Source: Camarhynchus parvulus
Taxonomy: Eukaryota; Chordata; Aves; Passeriformes; Thraupidae
Direction of reading: 5' to 3'
DNA: 64,000 bases
NCBI RefSeq assembly: GCF_901933205.1
Contig: NC_044572.1
Coordinates: forward strand, 77,063,465-77,127,464
The notes beneath the pieces are model-generated. The model searched no databases. It was not told the DNA's origin and saw only the letters and a program-made list of their open reading frames with translations. The position numbers and the translations under genes were made by a program. Shown one piece after another: positions 12,646 to 26,603 of this stretch (position 1 is the first letter of the stretch; every line of letters begins with the position of its first letter).

Positions 12646-15343
12646 GTAAAAGTGGAAAAATACTGCAGGATAAAAGAAATCCATTTGTTAAAGTTAAGAG
12701 AACAGGAGAATGGAAGGAAAAGAAATGCTGTGCAGATTAAAAAATGCACAGTCAAATGAAAGAGTTAACAAAAGATTTGAAATAGGGAACTACGAAAGTA
12801 TTTCCTGCCAGGGATAGCTGGGGAGGATATTATTCTAATTCAGAGAAACATGATTATGTTCTCTTCTTCCTTTTTTTTCAAACCAGTGGACCTTTGCTTT
12901 GTCCTTGTATGTAAATAGAGAAAACCCCAATGAAAAACAAGGGAACCAACTGGTATATTCTTTAGGGGATTCCAAATTACTGTGGCGAGGTGGTTCAGCA
13001 TATATAGCAAACAACAAGTAAGGTAGACAGAATTGTTTCCTTGAGCAGAAGGACTTGGAACTCTGCATGATTCCCGTTTTGAACCTGTAACTAGGAGACA
13101 TGATCTAGCACTTTAACTACATTCATCAACTACTTTCTTTAGTAGATGGCTTCTCATGGACTGTGACATAGAAGGAACCAGACAAAAACTGACCACAATG
13201 CAACCTAAGAAATAGTGATTTGGGATTTTATTGTAAAACTTCTATACCCAAGCTTACGGCAATAAAATAAAATTATAAATGTGTTGGATGAAAATGAGGT
13301 GGAACTCTACAGTAGGCACATACTACAGGAGATCTTAGCTAAAGAAATGGGAATGGGCATTTCCAAAGATTACAGAGAGGTGTTTGTACACACACCAGCT
13401 AAGGTTTCCTTTTACAAAACAAAAGCAAGAAACAGAGACAGGAAGGAAATCACAGGGAATAGCTTGAGTAATAGCCAAAATTCAGTTTCAGATCTGTGTA
13501 AATGTCAAGGTAGAGGAAAGAAAGCCGGGAGGTCTCAGACGGAGAGCTAAAGATCAATTCTCCAATCAAACAAAATTATGTGAGAAAGAGGGGGAAAGAG
13601 AGAGAAAGGAACAAGCAATTTGAACAGGAGGTTTTTCTCCCAAAAGTTATTCCTTCCACCAGTAAAAATAAAACCCAGAGACCTGGCAGTGCCAGTAGAT
13701 ATGAATAACAAACTGCAAACATTAGCTGAAAGAGCTAAAGTGTAATATGATAACTAAAACACAAGGCACAGGAAGAAGACTATTCAGAGTAAAAAGTGGC
13801 CTGATGGAGAACACTCCCAGATTAAAATTTTGTAATCTTTTTATCTTTCAGCTCTCAGATGAAAAAGGTTGACGAAAACATTCGAACAAAGGAGGAAAAA
13901 ACACTAATAAATACTCTTTCTTGCATTTTCACTGAAAGTAATGAAGACTAAAGAAAATTAAATGACTGCCAAAGACAGAAATTAATGCAAATAGGAGAAT
14001 TATTTTTAAAGGAACATAATATTAGAAGGAAGCACACAGTGTGAAGCCTCTCAGGTGTCAGAGAAACAGGGAGTGCAGCAGACTCATTAATTCCCTGTGT
14101 TCCTTTTAATCTCTTCTTATAAAACATATTTTAAAACTTTGCTGGCTAACTTTCCCAATTCTGAACCCTTTTGAATAAAGAATTTGTCAGATGCCAGGAA
14201 AAAAAACTAGCCTCCAAAATCATACCATCATCTCTCATAAGAAACTTTTATTTTCCCACTACCAGAAAAATGAAGCCTTACTGTAAGGTGAGAGAAATTA
14301 GTAATTATAAAGTGAATATGTATCACATGACTATGGTGGCTCTGGTGCTCCCTTTAGTAATAAACAAGACACATAGAAGCAGCCATTTCTACAAGATCAG
14401 GCTATGTTGCACAGAAACATCATCCAGAGAAATTCTTGCAGAGTGCTGGCGTGGGAGTGCTCTGCTCAATGTATCTTTCTGATTCCTTATCCTTGTCCAA
14501 TATATAGCTTCTGGCATGCTGAGGCAAAACCTAAATATGGAAAAGAGTTAAAGGGGAAGTACTAGAACTAAGATTTAAAATGGAGGCAGAAGATCTCTTG
14601 TTCTAGATCTGCCTTTTAGACTTTCAGGGGTTAGCTTTCAGCACAGCTCAGAAGCTGAAGCACACTGGAAAATCCTTCTCAGGTTCATTCAAACCATAAT
14701 CAACAAATATAATCATGAAGACTATGATGCCAATATACGTTGCTTATCAGTAACCATGGCTGATATCAGAGCCAGACTATGCAAATCATTTTGAAGTCTA
14801 ATTTGAGGAATAGATTTTTAACAGTGACCTCTTTGGATTAACAGTGAATGTTAAGGCATTCACTCAGTATGCCTAAGGTTTCATTATTCTTACATAGAAG
14901 TGTGTAGAGTACAGCTTTTTGTTCCCTTGTCATTTCACTATGTGATCCAAATGGTTTCCTTGCAGTTATCCACTGGGTGATCCACTAGGCTTCCAAAGAC
15001 TTAGAAAATGACTGAGTTTTCACACTACCTTCAGAACTGAAGAAGGAGGTTGACAACCTGAGATGAACATTTGGGCAATCTACATATTTGACCTAAATTA
15101 GGAGCTCTTTCTGACAGCTGGAAGAAAGTCTGTCAAGAAGCTGAGACCTTTTCATTTCAAAACATTTGAAATATAGGCGGGAAAAAATGTATTTTTTCTT
15201 CAATAGGAATTTACATATGTGCTCTTTTCTTTACAAGTATAGGCTTAGAAACTGACCAAGAACTAGGAACACAGGAGATGCTTAAATCAGGACTTGAGGC
15301 TTCCAAGAAACAAATAATGACAAGAATAATCTGAAAGGCTTGC

Positions 15344-15360
15344 TTTTTTTTTTTTTTTTT
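15344..15360. repeat. T17 homopolymer
   Basis: Seventeen T residues on the + strand, followed by AATTTTC. There is no adjoining retroelement body that I can recognise, so I list it only as a homopolymer. Confidence 0.9.
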
Positions 15361-17639
15361 AATTTTCTCCCTGAAATTACTATAGGTAGATTTTGGGAAC
15401 TTTTTAACCCCCCCTTTAGTTTTTGAAGACATTCTGCTTGCTTGCCCTTTTTGAAAATTCAGGACAAGACCAGTGAAGAAGACTGTATAGATGGTTACCT
15501 TTAGTTTTGGAAGAAAAAGACGGCGTTAACAGGAAGTTGCACAGAAAATCCTGCTGTGAAGTTCAGATGGCACATGCACAAGCTTGGTTACTTACAGATT
15601 TCCTCAGTGAAGAAACCCGATTGAGGCCCACCACAGGTTTCCTAACATGATGCATTTCTTTCATTTGAGAAGGCTGACCCTGATACCGCTGGAATGGTTG
15701 CATTGCAGACACAAGCCATGCCAAATTAAAGGTCCAGGGCTGGCAATTTTTAAGGTAAAAGATAAAAGGATGCAATCCTTTCCTGGAAAAAAGGAGTAAA
15801 AGCTCTTTTGTAAATTAATGTGAGGAATAATTGATCTTAAAAGCCTAAAAATGAGTTATAGAACCACTGACTGCCAAGTTTAATTACAGAGGGTACAAAC
15901 ATTATGTGGTGGGAAAGAGGAGTTCCCTTTTCTGCTGCCTCTCCTTTTGTACAGGCACCAATACATGAAATCAGGATATGATGCACAGTTTTTCTACATT
16001 TGATTTTTTGTCAGTAAAAGACAACATATTCAATACATCATGAAGAACTAATATGGGGTAGTGATTTTCCACTAAAAAAAAAAAATCTTTTGTAAGCACA
16101 TACAAAAGTTAAAATAAAACACTCTGAAAGGTTCTTTTCTCAGAAAGGTCACACAGTGGTTACTGCTACTACCATCCAATGAAAGGCTGAATTGTGTCTC
16201 CATGTGAAACTGTTCCTTGCATACTACATCTCCACATTTCCCTGCTTCTCCTCAGCAAGATAAAGAATGTATTAAACTTTCCCCAACACCTCTGATGACG
16301 TACACTTACTTACATGCAGGTGTACCATCCTGATCTACTTTACCTGACCTTGCTGTCCCAATAAGGGTTATTCCAATGCCTAATAACTGCAGCACCTTGG
16401 AAATTTTGGTGATGTCTGAAGTGCGATAAATGGTATTTTCTGAACCTTATATCATAAGGAAAGAAATTGTCAATGAGTCATGTCTGTCTGAGAATAATTT
16501 GATATTATACAGATATGAAGATGAATATTTATGGTACTGTTTTGGCATTAATAGGAGTTGAGCATCCCCAGGAAAATGCAACTTACTATGGGAAAGTAAG
16601 GATCACAGGACTTCAGTCTCTTTTTCATCTCTGGCTGATATGTTCCAAGTCATATGGCTTTATAAATTCTTACTGATCTCCATCAACACATCTCTTTGAT
16701 GTTTAAAGTCTCAGCTGGAGTCACATTTGTAAGCCAATAGCTCCTTTCAAAATATTTATGTCCTTTGACTCAAAGTTCAAAACAGGGCAAGATTCACTTT
16801 GCATAATCACTTTGAGCAAGCACAGTATTTCTTTTACAGCGATTTGAGGGACAGGCATGTTGTGTATTTTAAGACACTATACCTCATGCAAATTTTGGCA
16901 CTGGTGCCAAAGAACTATAACCTTTTAGTGAAAGATAACAGTGTGCTCAGTTCTTTGCACAGTAAGCCAGTTTTGACTGAACTGAAATCAGCTTCAGTGA
17001 TCTGTAATTTTTCCACTACAAGAATCAAACTATAAAAACATTCTGAAAATAAAAATCGTGTACATGCTTTACTGTGGATTCAATCTATAAAAAAACTACT
17101 CATGAAAAAAATGCAGTGGAAAGAGATGGTGATTAAGTCAATAGAGTTCATTAGGCCTTCATCTCACAGAATTTAATAAATAATGACATCCTTTCTCCAT
17201 GATTTTTTAAGCCATATGTACTTTCTCTAGTAGGAGACAAAATGGTGGATTTCAGTTTATAGAGCTCCCTGCAGAATACAGATTTATGTATGTCACCATA
17301 GGATTTGCTTTGCAAGACTTCTAGATTTATGATTCCAGTGCCCTTCTGCTTCCTAGGTATTCTTGGCAAGATGCTGAAGCCCCCAACAGGATGTCAGTAC
17401 TTGGGCTAGATGATCCAGAGAGGGTGTGAGACAGATAGAGAGGAGGAGTAGTTCCTTCATTTCTCATCTATTTGCATAGCTCATTCTGGCTGGGCTGCAG
17501 GGCTCAAACCAGCTGCTGTACAAGAGATAGCAATTGCCACATAGAGAGACTCATTCCAAATCATTCCATAACCCACATTCCAGATACGCCTGCTCTCAAA
17601 GCCAGAGTCAAATAGAGGATTATATTAAACAGAGGTGTC

Positions 17640-17935
17640 AGTTTCAACCTCTTTGCAGCTGAGCCCGAGAGGTGCTGCTGTCTTCTCTCTCTCATTTGCA
17701 TTCTCCCATCTGTTCTTGCTTCATTTCCTGACTCCCCTCACAAATTATTACACTCCTTTCTCAGTCCTCCTCCATCTCCTTCCTTCTCCCATTACAGCCT
17801 CTATCCCTGTCTTCTTACTTGCCTTTGCCTTTCCAGACTGTCACAATCCTTCCTCCTTCCCCAGCTTCAACCAGCACAAGTCCTTCCCTCCCTTGCTCTG
17901 CCTTGCCTCTCCCCATCAGCAGCTGTGCCAGGGCC
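17640..17935. other. Pyrimidine-rich stretch
   Basis: About 300 bases with strong C+T bias on the + strand, not a simple repeat, with many TCCTTCC/CTCC words. The 127-codon plus frame over it (17,635-18,018) is hydrophobic because pyrimidine-rich codons encode Leu, Ser, Phe and Pro. I see no gene. Confidence 0.7.
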
Positions 17936-19471
17936 CAAAGCTTCCTGAACCTGCTGACTTTATGACAAATCTGTACAAACTCAGCAAAAAACCGTGGCAG
18001 TCTATAAGCCTTTTGTGACAGTGCATTTGCAGTTTCATCTCTCACCAAGCATACATATAACCTTGAAAACAGTAGTATAGATAAAAGGTGTGCCATTTAA
18101 ATGAAATGTATTTTTCTTTTTATTTCAGTTAATTATTTTTTCATGCATTGCAAAACTAAAGAAATATTTGGGTATTCTCTGCGCCGGAGAAATTTTGCAG
18201 AAAATTCTGGTGAATTTCTGGCTAGGCTATTTGAGGAACATGGGAAATTACCAATTATCTTTCAATATTTTCATCTTTTTCATATGAAAACAATCTACCA
18301 CACACAAAAAAACCTAATGGAATGCGGCTGCTTCATAAAATAAACACCTCCACATTGTTCTTCCTATATGAAATCCATTAAAAGGCAAGCAGAAAATGCC
18401 TAGGTGTTTTAGATGATCCAACAGAGGACATCATGACCACTGAGGTGCCAGAGCAGGTCCAGATGTACTACAAAGACTGTTTTACATTGAAACCATCAAG
18501 TACTCTCACGAGGTTCTACCTTAGAAGGCTGCCCAGGTTATTGAGGATTTACCCTGCCATACTACAAGACAGAGATTTTAACCACAGAGAAAACTCAGCT
18601 GACAACTAAAATGCTGGAGTTCTTAGATACTACATATTTTCATCCAACTGCACAATCCACAGAGAAATCCACTTTTAGGACCTGCTTCTGCTTCTCTCCT
18701 GTTGCATCTACATTCTTAATGTTTCTAAAGAAATGGCATGACACAAACCACTGTGAAGCCAATGGGAAATTTTGTCTGTAAAATAATGAGGCAGAATAGA
18801 ATTTCATGAGGATGTACAAGATCTACTTGACTTACAGAACTCTCTGTCTCTCTCACAAATGAAAATCAATTCTGTGAGGAAAATTAAAATTTAGAAAGAA
18901 TTGCTGTTATGCAAATTGCCCCAGCCTTATTTCAGGAAGGGTTGTTTTTATCTTGAGAGAGATCATACAGGAAGGGCCAGAGGATTGATGCTCTATGGAA
19001 CAGGTTACAAAAATACAGAAAAGAAATGTCTAAATGTCTCTGCTTAAGAAATGTCTTCCCTCTGTGATCTGAAGCATCATCCCTGGTCTGCAGGGGCCTA
19101 AAGATTATTAGGAAAGGTTAATCAGCTTATGATATAGGGGTCCACTCCGTACCAGGAATTTTACTGCTCACCAAAGATGGTTGAAAATCACTACTCTAGA
19201 TCACTTACACGCAGGTTTTGTCTGCATGGTTTTATTCTGCAGGAACAGCTACATAAGAGGAATTAACTACATTTTCATAGCTCGTTTCTCTGTACTGCCC
19301 TGTATCTATGTGCCACTATTCTAACCTTATTTTACCACCAGCAAACCCTGGCTTCAGATAGGGTGCAGTGAGAGTGTGCAGAACCCACCCACACAGAACT
19401 CCAGCAAGTTTGCTGGGATTTCCCACCCTGAATCAGGAACAGAAAATGTATGTGACATGCACAGCTGGTTG

Positions 19472-19493
19472 TATTTATACTCCTCTGACCAAT
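19472..19493 (-). promoter_or_regulatory. CCAAT/TATA-like pair, possible cryptic or LTR-type promoter
   Basis: On the minus strand an inverted CCAAT box (ATTGG, 19,493-19,489) is followed after about 10 bases by TATAAATA (19,479-19,472). The spacing is tighter than in most cellular promoters, and no coding frame follows that I recognise. Either chance or a relic of a mobile-element promoter would explain it. Confidence 0.2.
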
Positions 19494-21755
19494 CACACAT
19501 TTGGGGATTTTCGTGTTACAGAAGTTACTTAACTCTTTTTGCTTTATATTAGGTGTCAAGGAAGAAAGTTCTACTGGGTTGTAGAAATAAGACGGCATAA
19601 GCATCTACACTGAAAGCACAAAAACAGATCCATTGTCATAGGGTGGCCTTGAATTAGTACCTCAAAAAGTAATTCTACTTTGACATCTTGAATTTTTGCT
19701 TTGATTCCAAGTGAGGAAAAGGGGACTAACATGCATGACATAATTCAACTATGAATGCCTAAAAAAGAATTTATTCTGGCTATTTACTTTGTATGCAGTC
19801 TTCCATTAGTTTATTTTTATATCTGTGACACCTTTATTTGGTGCTGCCCTTTCCTAAAAAACAATAAGGCCTTCCTGTGCTTTTGCAGACCATTGTAAGT
19901 AAACAATTCTCCTTTTGGTTTTAAAATTATCTTTTGCACAAGAAACATTTGTCCTACATAACAGCCAGTAAATTAAAGAAGACATTGAGTAGGAGATACA
20001 TCTGTGTGTAATATATTACGATAAGGTTTATGAGTTCCTACATGGTGATTCCTCTACTATTTTACTGTTGTGGGCCACAAGCCATTCTGGAGTGATTGAG
20101 AAGTCAGAAACTTCTCAAGTGCCATATTGTCAAAGAAAATTACAACATGCATCTGATGTTTTATGTAGATCTGGACCTTCCCCACTTTTCAATCTCTTCT
20201 TCCACATTGATTTATAGACAGATTTTCAAAAGAGCTTGAAGGCCTTATTGTTTTTTAGGAAAAGGCAGCAGCAAATAAAAGTTGTCTTCGGTAGTAGATC
20301 ATCTTACAGATCTGACCCAAAACCTATAAAAATCTTGGAAGCTTAAAAAATCAAATATCAGAAATCTGGAAATCTTGTCTGTATCTAGTACCTGACCTAA
20401 TATTCTAGGCTATCTCTCTTTTGGAAGTTTTCAAAATCACTTGCAGAACCTCAGGGAAAATGTTGAAACTCTTTCTGCACAACAGTCTTACTCCAAGTAA
20501 ATGGGATTCTTATTATAACTGGAGAAAATCAAATAGATTTAGACAAATTTTCAGCCAAATAGTTATTTTTGAATTATTGATCTTTAGAGTATTTCTCTTT
20601 CCTGCATCCCCACCACCACCCACCCAGTTTCATCCTTCTTTTTCCACTTGCATCATTCCTCAGCTAAACTACATACTGATCCCTCTAATTTTCAGCCCTC
20701 ATTTGAATAAGTCCTGTACTCATGTGTTCTCCCAAATTTTAACAACTATCATTACAGTCTTTAATTTCCATCTATCAGGCATGAAAGGGACAATTCTGCT
20801 TGGTTGAATATGGTGACAAAGAACTATTTGCTCTTCATCTTCCATTCTCCTTTCTGCCCACGTGGAAGTGGATAGGCGTCTGATCCGTGCTTTGTGCTTG
20901 TTACAAATGCTGTCCCAGTTTTTCCAGTTTGAATACCAGCAGGTTTTCCGTGCAGGAAGAAACATGAGGGCAGCCCTGTGCTTAGAAGAGAGACAGAGGT
21001 TTATGAGACCACTGGAGATCAGTTTTGTTCTGAATTAAAAAAGCCTGATAGACAGTCGGTGAGCAGAGACAAAGCAAAGACAGGCTAAGAGAGCCAAGCA
21101 TGTTGTTGATCTACAGAAGCAATTATCAGAATGGCTTTGTGAAGCACATAGAGCCAATAGAAAATGCAGGACTGGGAACAGAGAAACCAGGCAGTGAGCC
21201 TGGATGAGAGGACAAGATGCTCTCTGGCGAATTCCACAGGTTATGTTCAGGGTTTGTCAGCACAGACCCAGAGCAGAAGTGACAAAACAGATACCAGCCA
21301 TGGAAATCTGACCTTCTAGTGCTGCTATCAAAATCACAGTGGGTTTTTGCCGACAACTGGAAGGTAGATTCTGAGAGCTATGCCCTCTCATGCCAGCCAG
21401 CCTGAGCAGTGGGGGATTCCTGGCAACATATCAGGAATTCAAACTTACTGCTTTATAACTATCTGTGACTTTTCAGCACAAAAATTCAGCTTAACATATC
21501 CATCATGGCTTATCACAACGTACTCTGTGATAACATACCAACAGTATAACAATAGTCAGTCAGCACTGGTATTTTATCAAGAACCTCTTTCAAACGTTAG
21601 TTAGGTGGGGAAAGGGAGAGGAGAGCTGCATTAAACCGATATGCTTGAAATTTTTATTTTATTTTTGCTGTCTTTAAATACTTTTATCAGCTTTTTTACT
21701 TTTTTCAGTTTTGTCCTTAAGTGCAACTTCCCTGGTACAAGTTATCCTATACTGT

Positions 21756-21780
21756 AGTATGTGATATGTGATCACATACT
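21756..21780. repeat. Short inverted repeat (10-bp arms, 5-base loop)
   Basis: AGTATGTGAT, ATGTG, ATCACATACT. A nearby partial copy of the right arm ('actgtggtatgg') follows. No function is suggested. Confidence 0.85.
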
Positions 21781-22664
21781 GTGGTATGGAGCATAAAAGC
21801 TCTTGTAGAATCAAAAGTCACAGACATATGCAAGCCAAGAGTACACAAGTTAAAACTAGAGGGTTGTATGGGGAAAAGAAATGAAACACGAAGAGATATG
21901 TAAGAAGGACTCACACTGTTTGAACAGCTCTTGGCCCTTTTCTGTTCATAGTTTCTGAAGGTCCACCAAACTGCATGTGGTTTACTAATATAAAAGTAGA
22001 ATGTCCATCTCACAGCTTAAAGAAAATGATAGTCCAGTTCAATTCTTTTGAAGCCAACTTCATTTCTCCATGGAAGCCAACAGACTGACGAGGAACAGTC
22101 CCCTGTCCAGGTCAGTGAGCTGATCCATTTAGACCTCTCCTATATAAGAAACTCAGACCAGAGCTTAGCCTCTGGCACTGAGATGGCAAGTGGCACAATG
22201 TGACCCACCTTCAAGTGGCTATTCTTTCCCTTGCCAACACACAGCTGTATACTCTCATCCATACTGCTGGTCAGGAAAACACCTCAGCCTATGGTCCTCC
22301 CCAAACCATGGCACAAGTCAAACAGGGGCATGGATGCAGTTGTGCATTACCAAAGGCCAGTGCCCAGCCTCAGCATATTTTTCCTGATGCAACAAACTTC
22401 TTTCTTCAAAGAGCTTCTTCTCCCTTTCCCCTGTCAAATATGCTCAAGGAAAGTAAATTGGGGCCAAAAGGAAGAGACAAGCAAACAAAAATAATAAAAA
22501 ACCAATTCAGGTCATTATCCTTCAGACTTCTACAAAGTTCAAACTAAAGTTGTTATTTGTCATTGAATATCTCCAGTAGGCCATTTACTTTCACATAGCA
22601 TGGGATTCATAAATGTTGAAAGCAACTGTTCCCAAAACATTCCCCATTAATTTCATCTGACAAA

Positions 22665-22828
22665 AGGAGTTTGAAGTTGTGGATGTCCAAATTCTGGAAA
22701 TATTCAAGACCACATTGAATGGGGCTCTGAGCAACCTGGTCTAGATGAAGGTGACACTTCCACAGCAGGGAAGCAAAAACAGGACAATTTAAAGGTCCAG
22801 TTTAAGCTATTCTATGATTCTATTCTTT
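22665..22828 (+). mobile_element. CR1 LINE 3'-end fragment (ATTCTATG tail)
   Basis: The segment reads 'tggaaatattcaagacc', 'ggggctctgagcaacctggt', then 'ctagatgaaggtg', and ends in ATTCTATGATTCTATTC at 22,809-22,825. This is the classic end of chicken-type CR1 elements. Only about 165 bases remain and many positions have changed, so it is an old truncated copy. The 5' border is approximate. Confidence 0.9.
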
Positions 22829-23479
22829 GACTGTGTCAATTGAGCCCTTCATCAAGGAGAGCAAACCTCCCTGGGATAAGTCTGGAATGAACTTGTAAAG
22901 CCTGCACACTAGTGTAAAACCTAGGTAATCTGTATAATGGTGTTATCTAAGAGGTAAAGTGTTTGCATAAAGCAGCGGAAGATTTCAAGGGGAACAAAAC
23001 AGAAGGAATAGTTCAGGGGACAAAGTTTCAAGATTTTTCCTGCTTTAGGCAGCACCTTTTTATCTGCAACTTCTCAGTCAGAGGCAATGCTCAGAAAACA
23101 TTCTCATGTTCTCACTCCATTTCATACAAAGTGAACCAGGCTTCATTTTGTATCCTCTCTTATGTTTGGGCAGTGGTGTTACCAAACAAAACAGTGGTCA
23201 TTTCTTTAAAATTTCCATTGAAGAGCAGAAACTATGGAAGGACAAGATAATGGCCTTTGTTTCAGGAAAATGTGCTTTGCAAATTTGTATTTAAAATGGA
23301 TTTTGCTACAAGTCTTCTGGTCATAGGGGAATGATCCCATTTTCCATATGTATAGTAGAGGTTACATAGGTTCAGCAGGTAAAACTGCTGTTCCACTTTT
23401 TCCAGGGATAAAATTGATTCTTTGCCGTATCAATTTCATCACATGTGCCAGATCCCAAGGAAGGAACAGGAATCTCTCT
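22829..23479. other. Gene-free intergenic DNA after a CR1 fragment
   Basis: A 95-codon frame at 22,963-23,250 looks like chance. I see no repeat or RNA gene. Confidence 0.55.
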
Positions 23480-25440
23480 GAGTCCTACACTAAAGAACAA
23501 AATACAAGATAAGTAGATGTGGCAAGAAGAGGTCTCAGGAGGAGGAGCAAAAGGTTTGCTAAAATCAGCAAACCTGAAAACCAGCAGAAAGATGTGCTAA
23601 GGGACAGGTGAGACAGATTTGATAAGCGTGAGGCATGGAGCTGATGGAGCAAAGATACCATCATACAAAATGGTGAGAAATTCAGAACATAGCCCGGGGG
23701 ATAAGGAGCAAGTGACTAGAGGCCAGACTCAGAGTGAAGATATGGAGAGGACAGAAAACTGAGAGTAACATTGTCAGAACAATGGAGGGGTCTTCCTAAG
23801 GATAAAATGCTCAATTTTGTGGGAGTGTTGAAGACCTTACACATGAAGGAAGAAAAAAAAAAAACGTGAATGTAGACCTGTTTTGACTATCTTTGCTTGC
23901 ACTTATGTACAATTACAGGAAATTCAAAGTGATCTTACAGACAACAAAAATAGTAAGTTGAGGGACAATATAGTTCAGTGCCACACAGGCATTTAAAGAG
24001 AGAATGCATAGAACTACTCAAACAAAGAAGGAAAACACCAGATTTTGTCATTACTCTAGAAAACAGGGAAAGGAAAAAAAACCACAGGAGGAGCAGATTG
24101 GTATGGTTTTTATGGGTGAAGGGTGTCTTATACTTTGGTGACCTCCCACTACATCACTAGCAGATCAATCTTAATGCTCCTGAGCATTCTAATTCATTAA
24201 AAAATCCTGTTACGTGAAAGACTCCTTTTTGCATAAATCAAGAACCATCAATGCAGAGCAATGGGTCAGAGCTTTGGCAAACTGTACAAAGATGACTGAT
24301 TCATGCAATTACCAAACTGTACAGGCTGAACTAATTGGTGATAGAATAATGACAGGACAAAAATCCAAGCACTCAAATGTGAATGCTTAGAGATCCCATT
24401 AACTCTACAGAGAACCAGAGACATGCACAGCTAGTGAACAAACTCACATCCAAAGAAAGAACACAAACAAAGCAGTCACAAAGGTATTTAAGAAGGCAGG
24501 GAAAGGAAAGCATGAAAATTTACTGAAAATTCAGCAAAGAATACATACAAATACAAAGCAGAAGAGATGAAGAAAATCCAAAGACCTATGGTTTTTGAGG
24601 GGGGAAAAAAAGATAATGAAATTCTCTTTACATGGAAACACATTCAAAAATTCTGACAAGTCATTATGCAAAGAATGGCAGACAAGAAAAAATTCCTCCA
24701 TAATGAAAAATAAATCAGTGACTCAGAGATCTTTACATGTATGTGACATCAGTGAAGTGCAAAAGAGCAAAAGATAAATGGACTGTGAAGTTCAGACTGA
24801 TACCAGATGCAAAGACAGGGTAGCAGAACAGAGTAAGAAAGAGAATGCAAATGAACAGTGGGCATCAATGTGTGTGAAAGGCACAAACACCTCTTCAGAA
24901 GTGCACATAAAGAGACAAAAATATAACAGAACCAAATTTTTGACTCTCTGATAACATAATCACAATACTACCAGCCTAAGAAATTAAGATAGAATATCAT
25001 GTTAGAAGCAGATAAAATGAAAGTTCAGGTAGTACAGATGTTAGGAAGACATTTAGCAAAAATAAGAAAGTTATTACTCCTGCACATGAAACCTAAATTA
25101 TGGATGATTCTTGTGAGACACACACCAATAAAAAACACATTCCAAGTGGCCAACACCCTACTGCATCCATGCAATGAAGGAATGTACTTTTGAGGCAAGA
25201 CATGAACTGAGATGCTTAGAGACAATAAATTTTCAAGTATGCACTCCTAAGACTATAGAAAAGTTAATATCTTTTTTATTTCTTTCAATATCACACATTA
25301 AGTAGCAAAATTTCAGAAAGCAGCATATGATAGATATCAGAAAGCCAAACACATATTAAAAACTAAATGAACGAGAATAATTAAAAGAATAATTGCTCAC
25401 AATTAAACAACTTATGATACACTAAAGCAAAACTCTTCAT
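23480..25440. other. A- and purine-rich, strand-biased stretch without genes
   Basis: For about 2 kb the + strand is rich in A, AAAG and AGA, with few T runs, unlike the DNA on either side. It holds only short frames. Such bias can be left by old retroelement interiors, but no protein-like remnant is readable to me. Confidence 0.5.
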
Positions 25441-26603
25441 AATAAAATCAGTACAGGTTCCCAAGTGAGATCAGCTGTTTATTTTGCAGTTGCCACCACA
25501 GAAAATGACTACTGCATGTTACATGGTGCATAAATTCTGCTCTTTCACTTGGAAGCTCAGAAAGCATGTCGGAATGAGCAGGAGTCAGGGATGTAGCCCA
25601 ACTGTTGAGCTGCCATCCTCGACAACCCCATTTATGAGGGGTGGGAATGTAGCAGAAGGATAGTTTTAACTGTATGGAGATGCACTGTAAGGCCTGTTTT
25701 ATTTACCATTACCAGTGAAAGCCCATTATGTGCCACTCAGGTGGGAAAAGTTCAAGCTGTGTGTTCAAGGAGGGGGAACTATTCAGGCAAAGTTTAAAAA
25801 CCCATGACTACAGATAATTTTTAAAGACTGGTGCCTGTTACTCAATCTGCAATGTTAGGTATTTGATGCATGGTACACAACACAGGTATGTGCTTACCAA
25901 GTTATGCAAAGCAGCCTTGCGCCACAAAATAAATAGCAACTAAGCCAGAGCATGAGATCTTCTGCCAGCTAGTACTCTTTATGTGCTTCTATAACACAGA
26001 AATATAAAATGTAAGGCTAAGGGACTGTTCTACCACACTGCCAGGGCAAGGAGACAGAAAGAATCTAGTAACATATCCTCCAGAGCAAATATGAATACAC
26101 ATTTACATTTGTTGTGTTGGACACTTGCAGACTGACCTCACCTGTCTCTCCAAACAGCATGATTTCACAAAAGCCAAATGTGTAGTATTTTTCCCCTATA
26201 TTCTCATGTCTGAATATCCACACTAATGAAAGCAGAAGAACTCCTAAGAGATCCGAGCCACTCTGAAAATAAGGAAGAGAGAAGGACCATACAGAAGCCA
26301 ACAGTGGAATTCATCTTCCCTAATTGTAAGCATACAGAAGTTACACACATTGTCTAAACTACTTGCTTACTCTGGTCTTAGAGTTATAGACAGCTATCTC
26401 TGAATGAGGTAACTGTCCTGGAGGCCCCTATTTATTCCAGGTTTTTCCAGGGGGAACTTTATAGCTAGTTTAGAGTACAGACTCGCCTTTTTTCAAAATA
26501 AAGAATCAGCAAAATCCAATTTTCCCAATGCCAGCCAGAAGAAGAAGCAAATTAAAATTTATTATCTACTTCCAAATGAAAGGTGGAAAAGTGAAAATTA
26601 CAA
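25441..26603. other. Gene-free intergenic DNA
   Basis: Unique-looking DNA between the purine-rich block and the reversed CR1 fragment. Nothing recognisable. Confidence 0.55.

Larger units (their letters stand above)
11262..17639. other. Gene-free AT-rich intergenic DNA
   Basis: Apart from the inverted repeat at 11.95 kb, the small duplication at 12.6 kb and the T17 run, nothing is recognisable. The region 12.6-14.1 kb is A/G-rich on the + strand. The 89- and 103-codon frames at 13,281 and 14,171 look like chance. Confidence 0.6.
17936..22664. other. Gene-free intergenic DNA
   Basis: I see only the weak promoter-like pair at 19.48 kb and the small inverted repeat at 21.77 kb. The 128-codon frame at 20,421-20,807 is not protein-like. 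Confidence 0.6.

Noticed and set aside
17635..18018. 127-codon plus-strand ORF with a signal-peptide-like start
   Set aside because: It lies in the pyrimidine-rich tract, which gives Leu/Ser/Phe/Pro by composition alone.
20421..20807. 128-codon plus-strand ORF
   Set aside because: AT-rich, no domain, no gene context.
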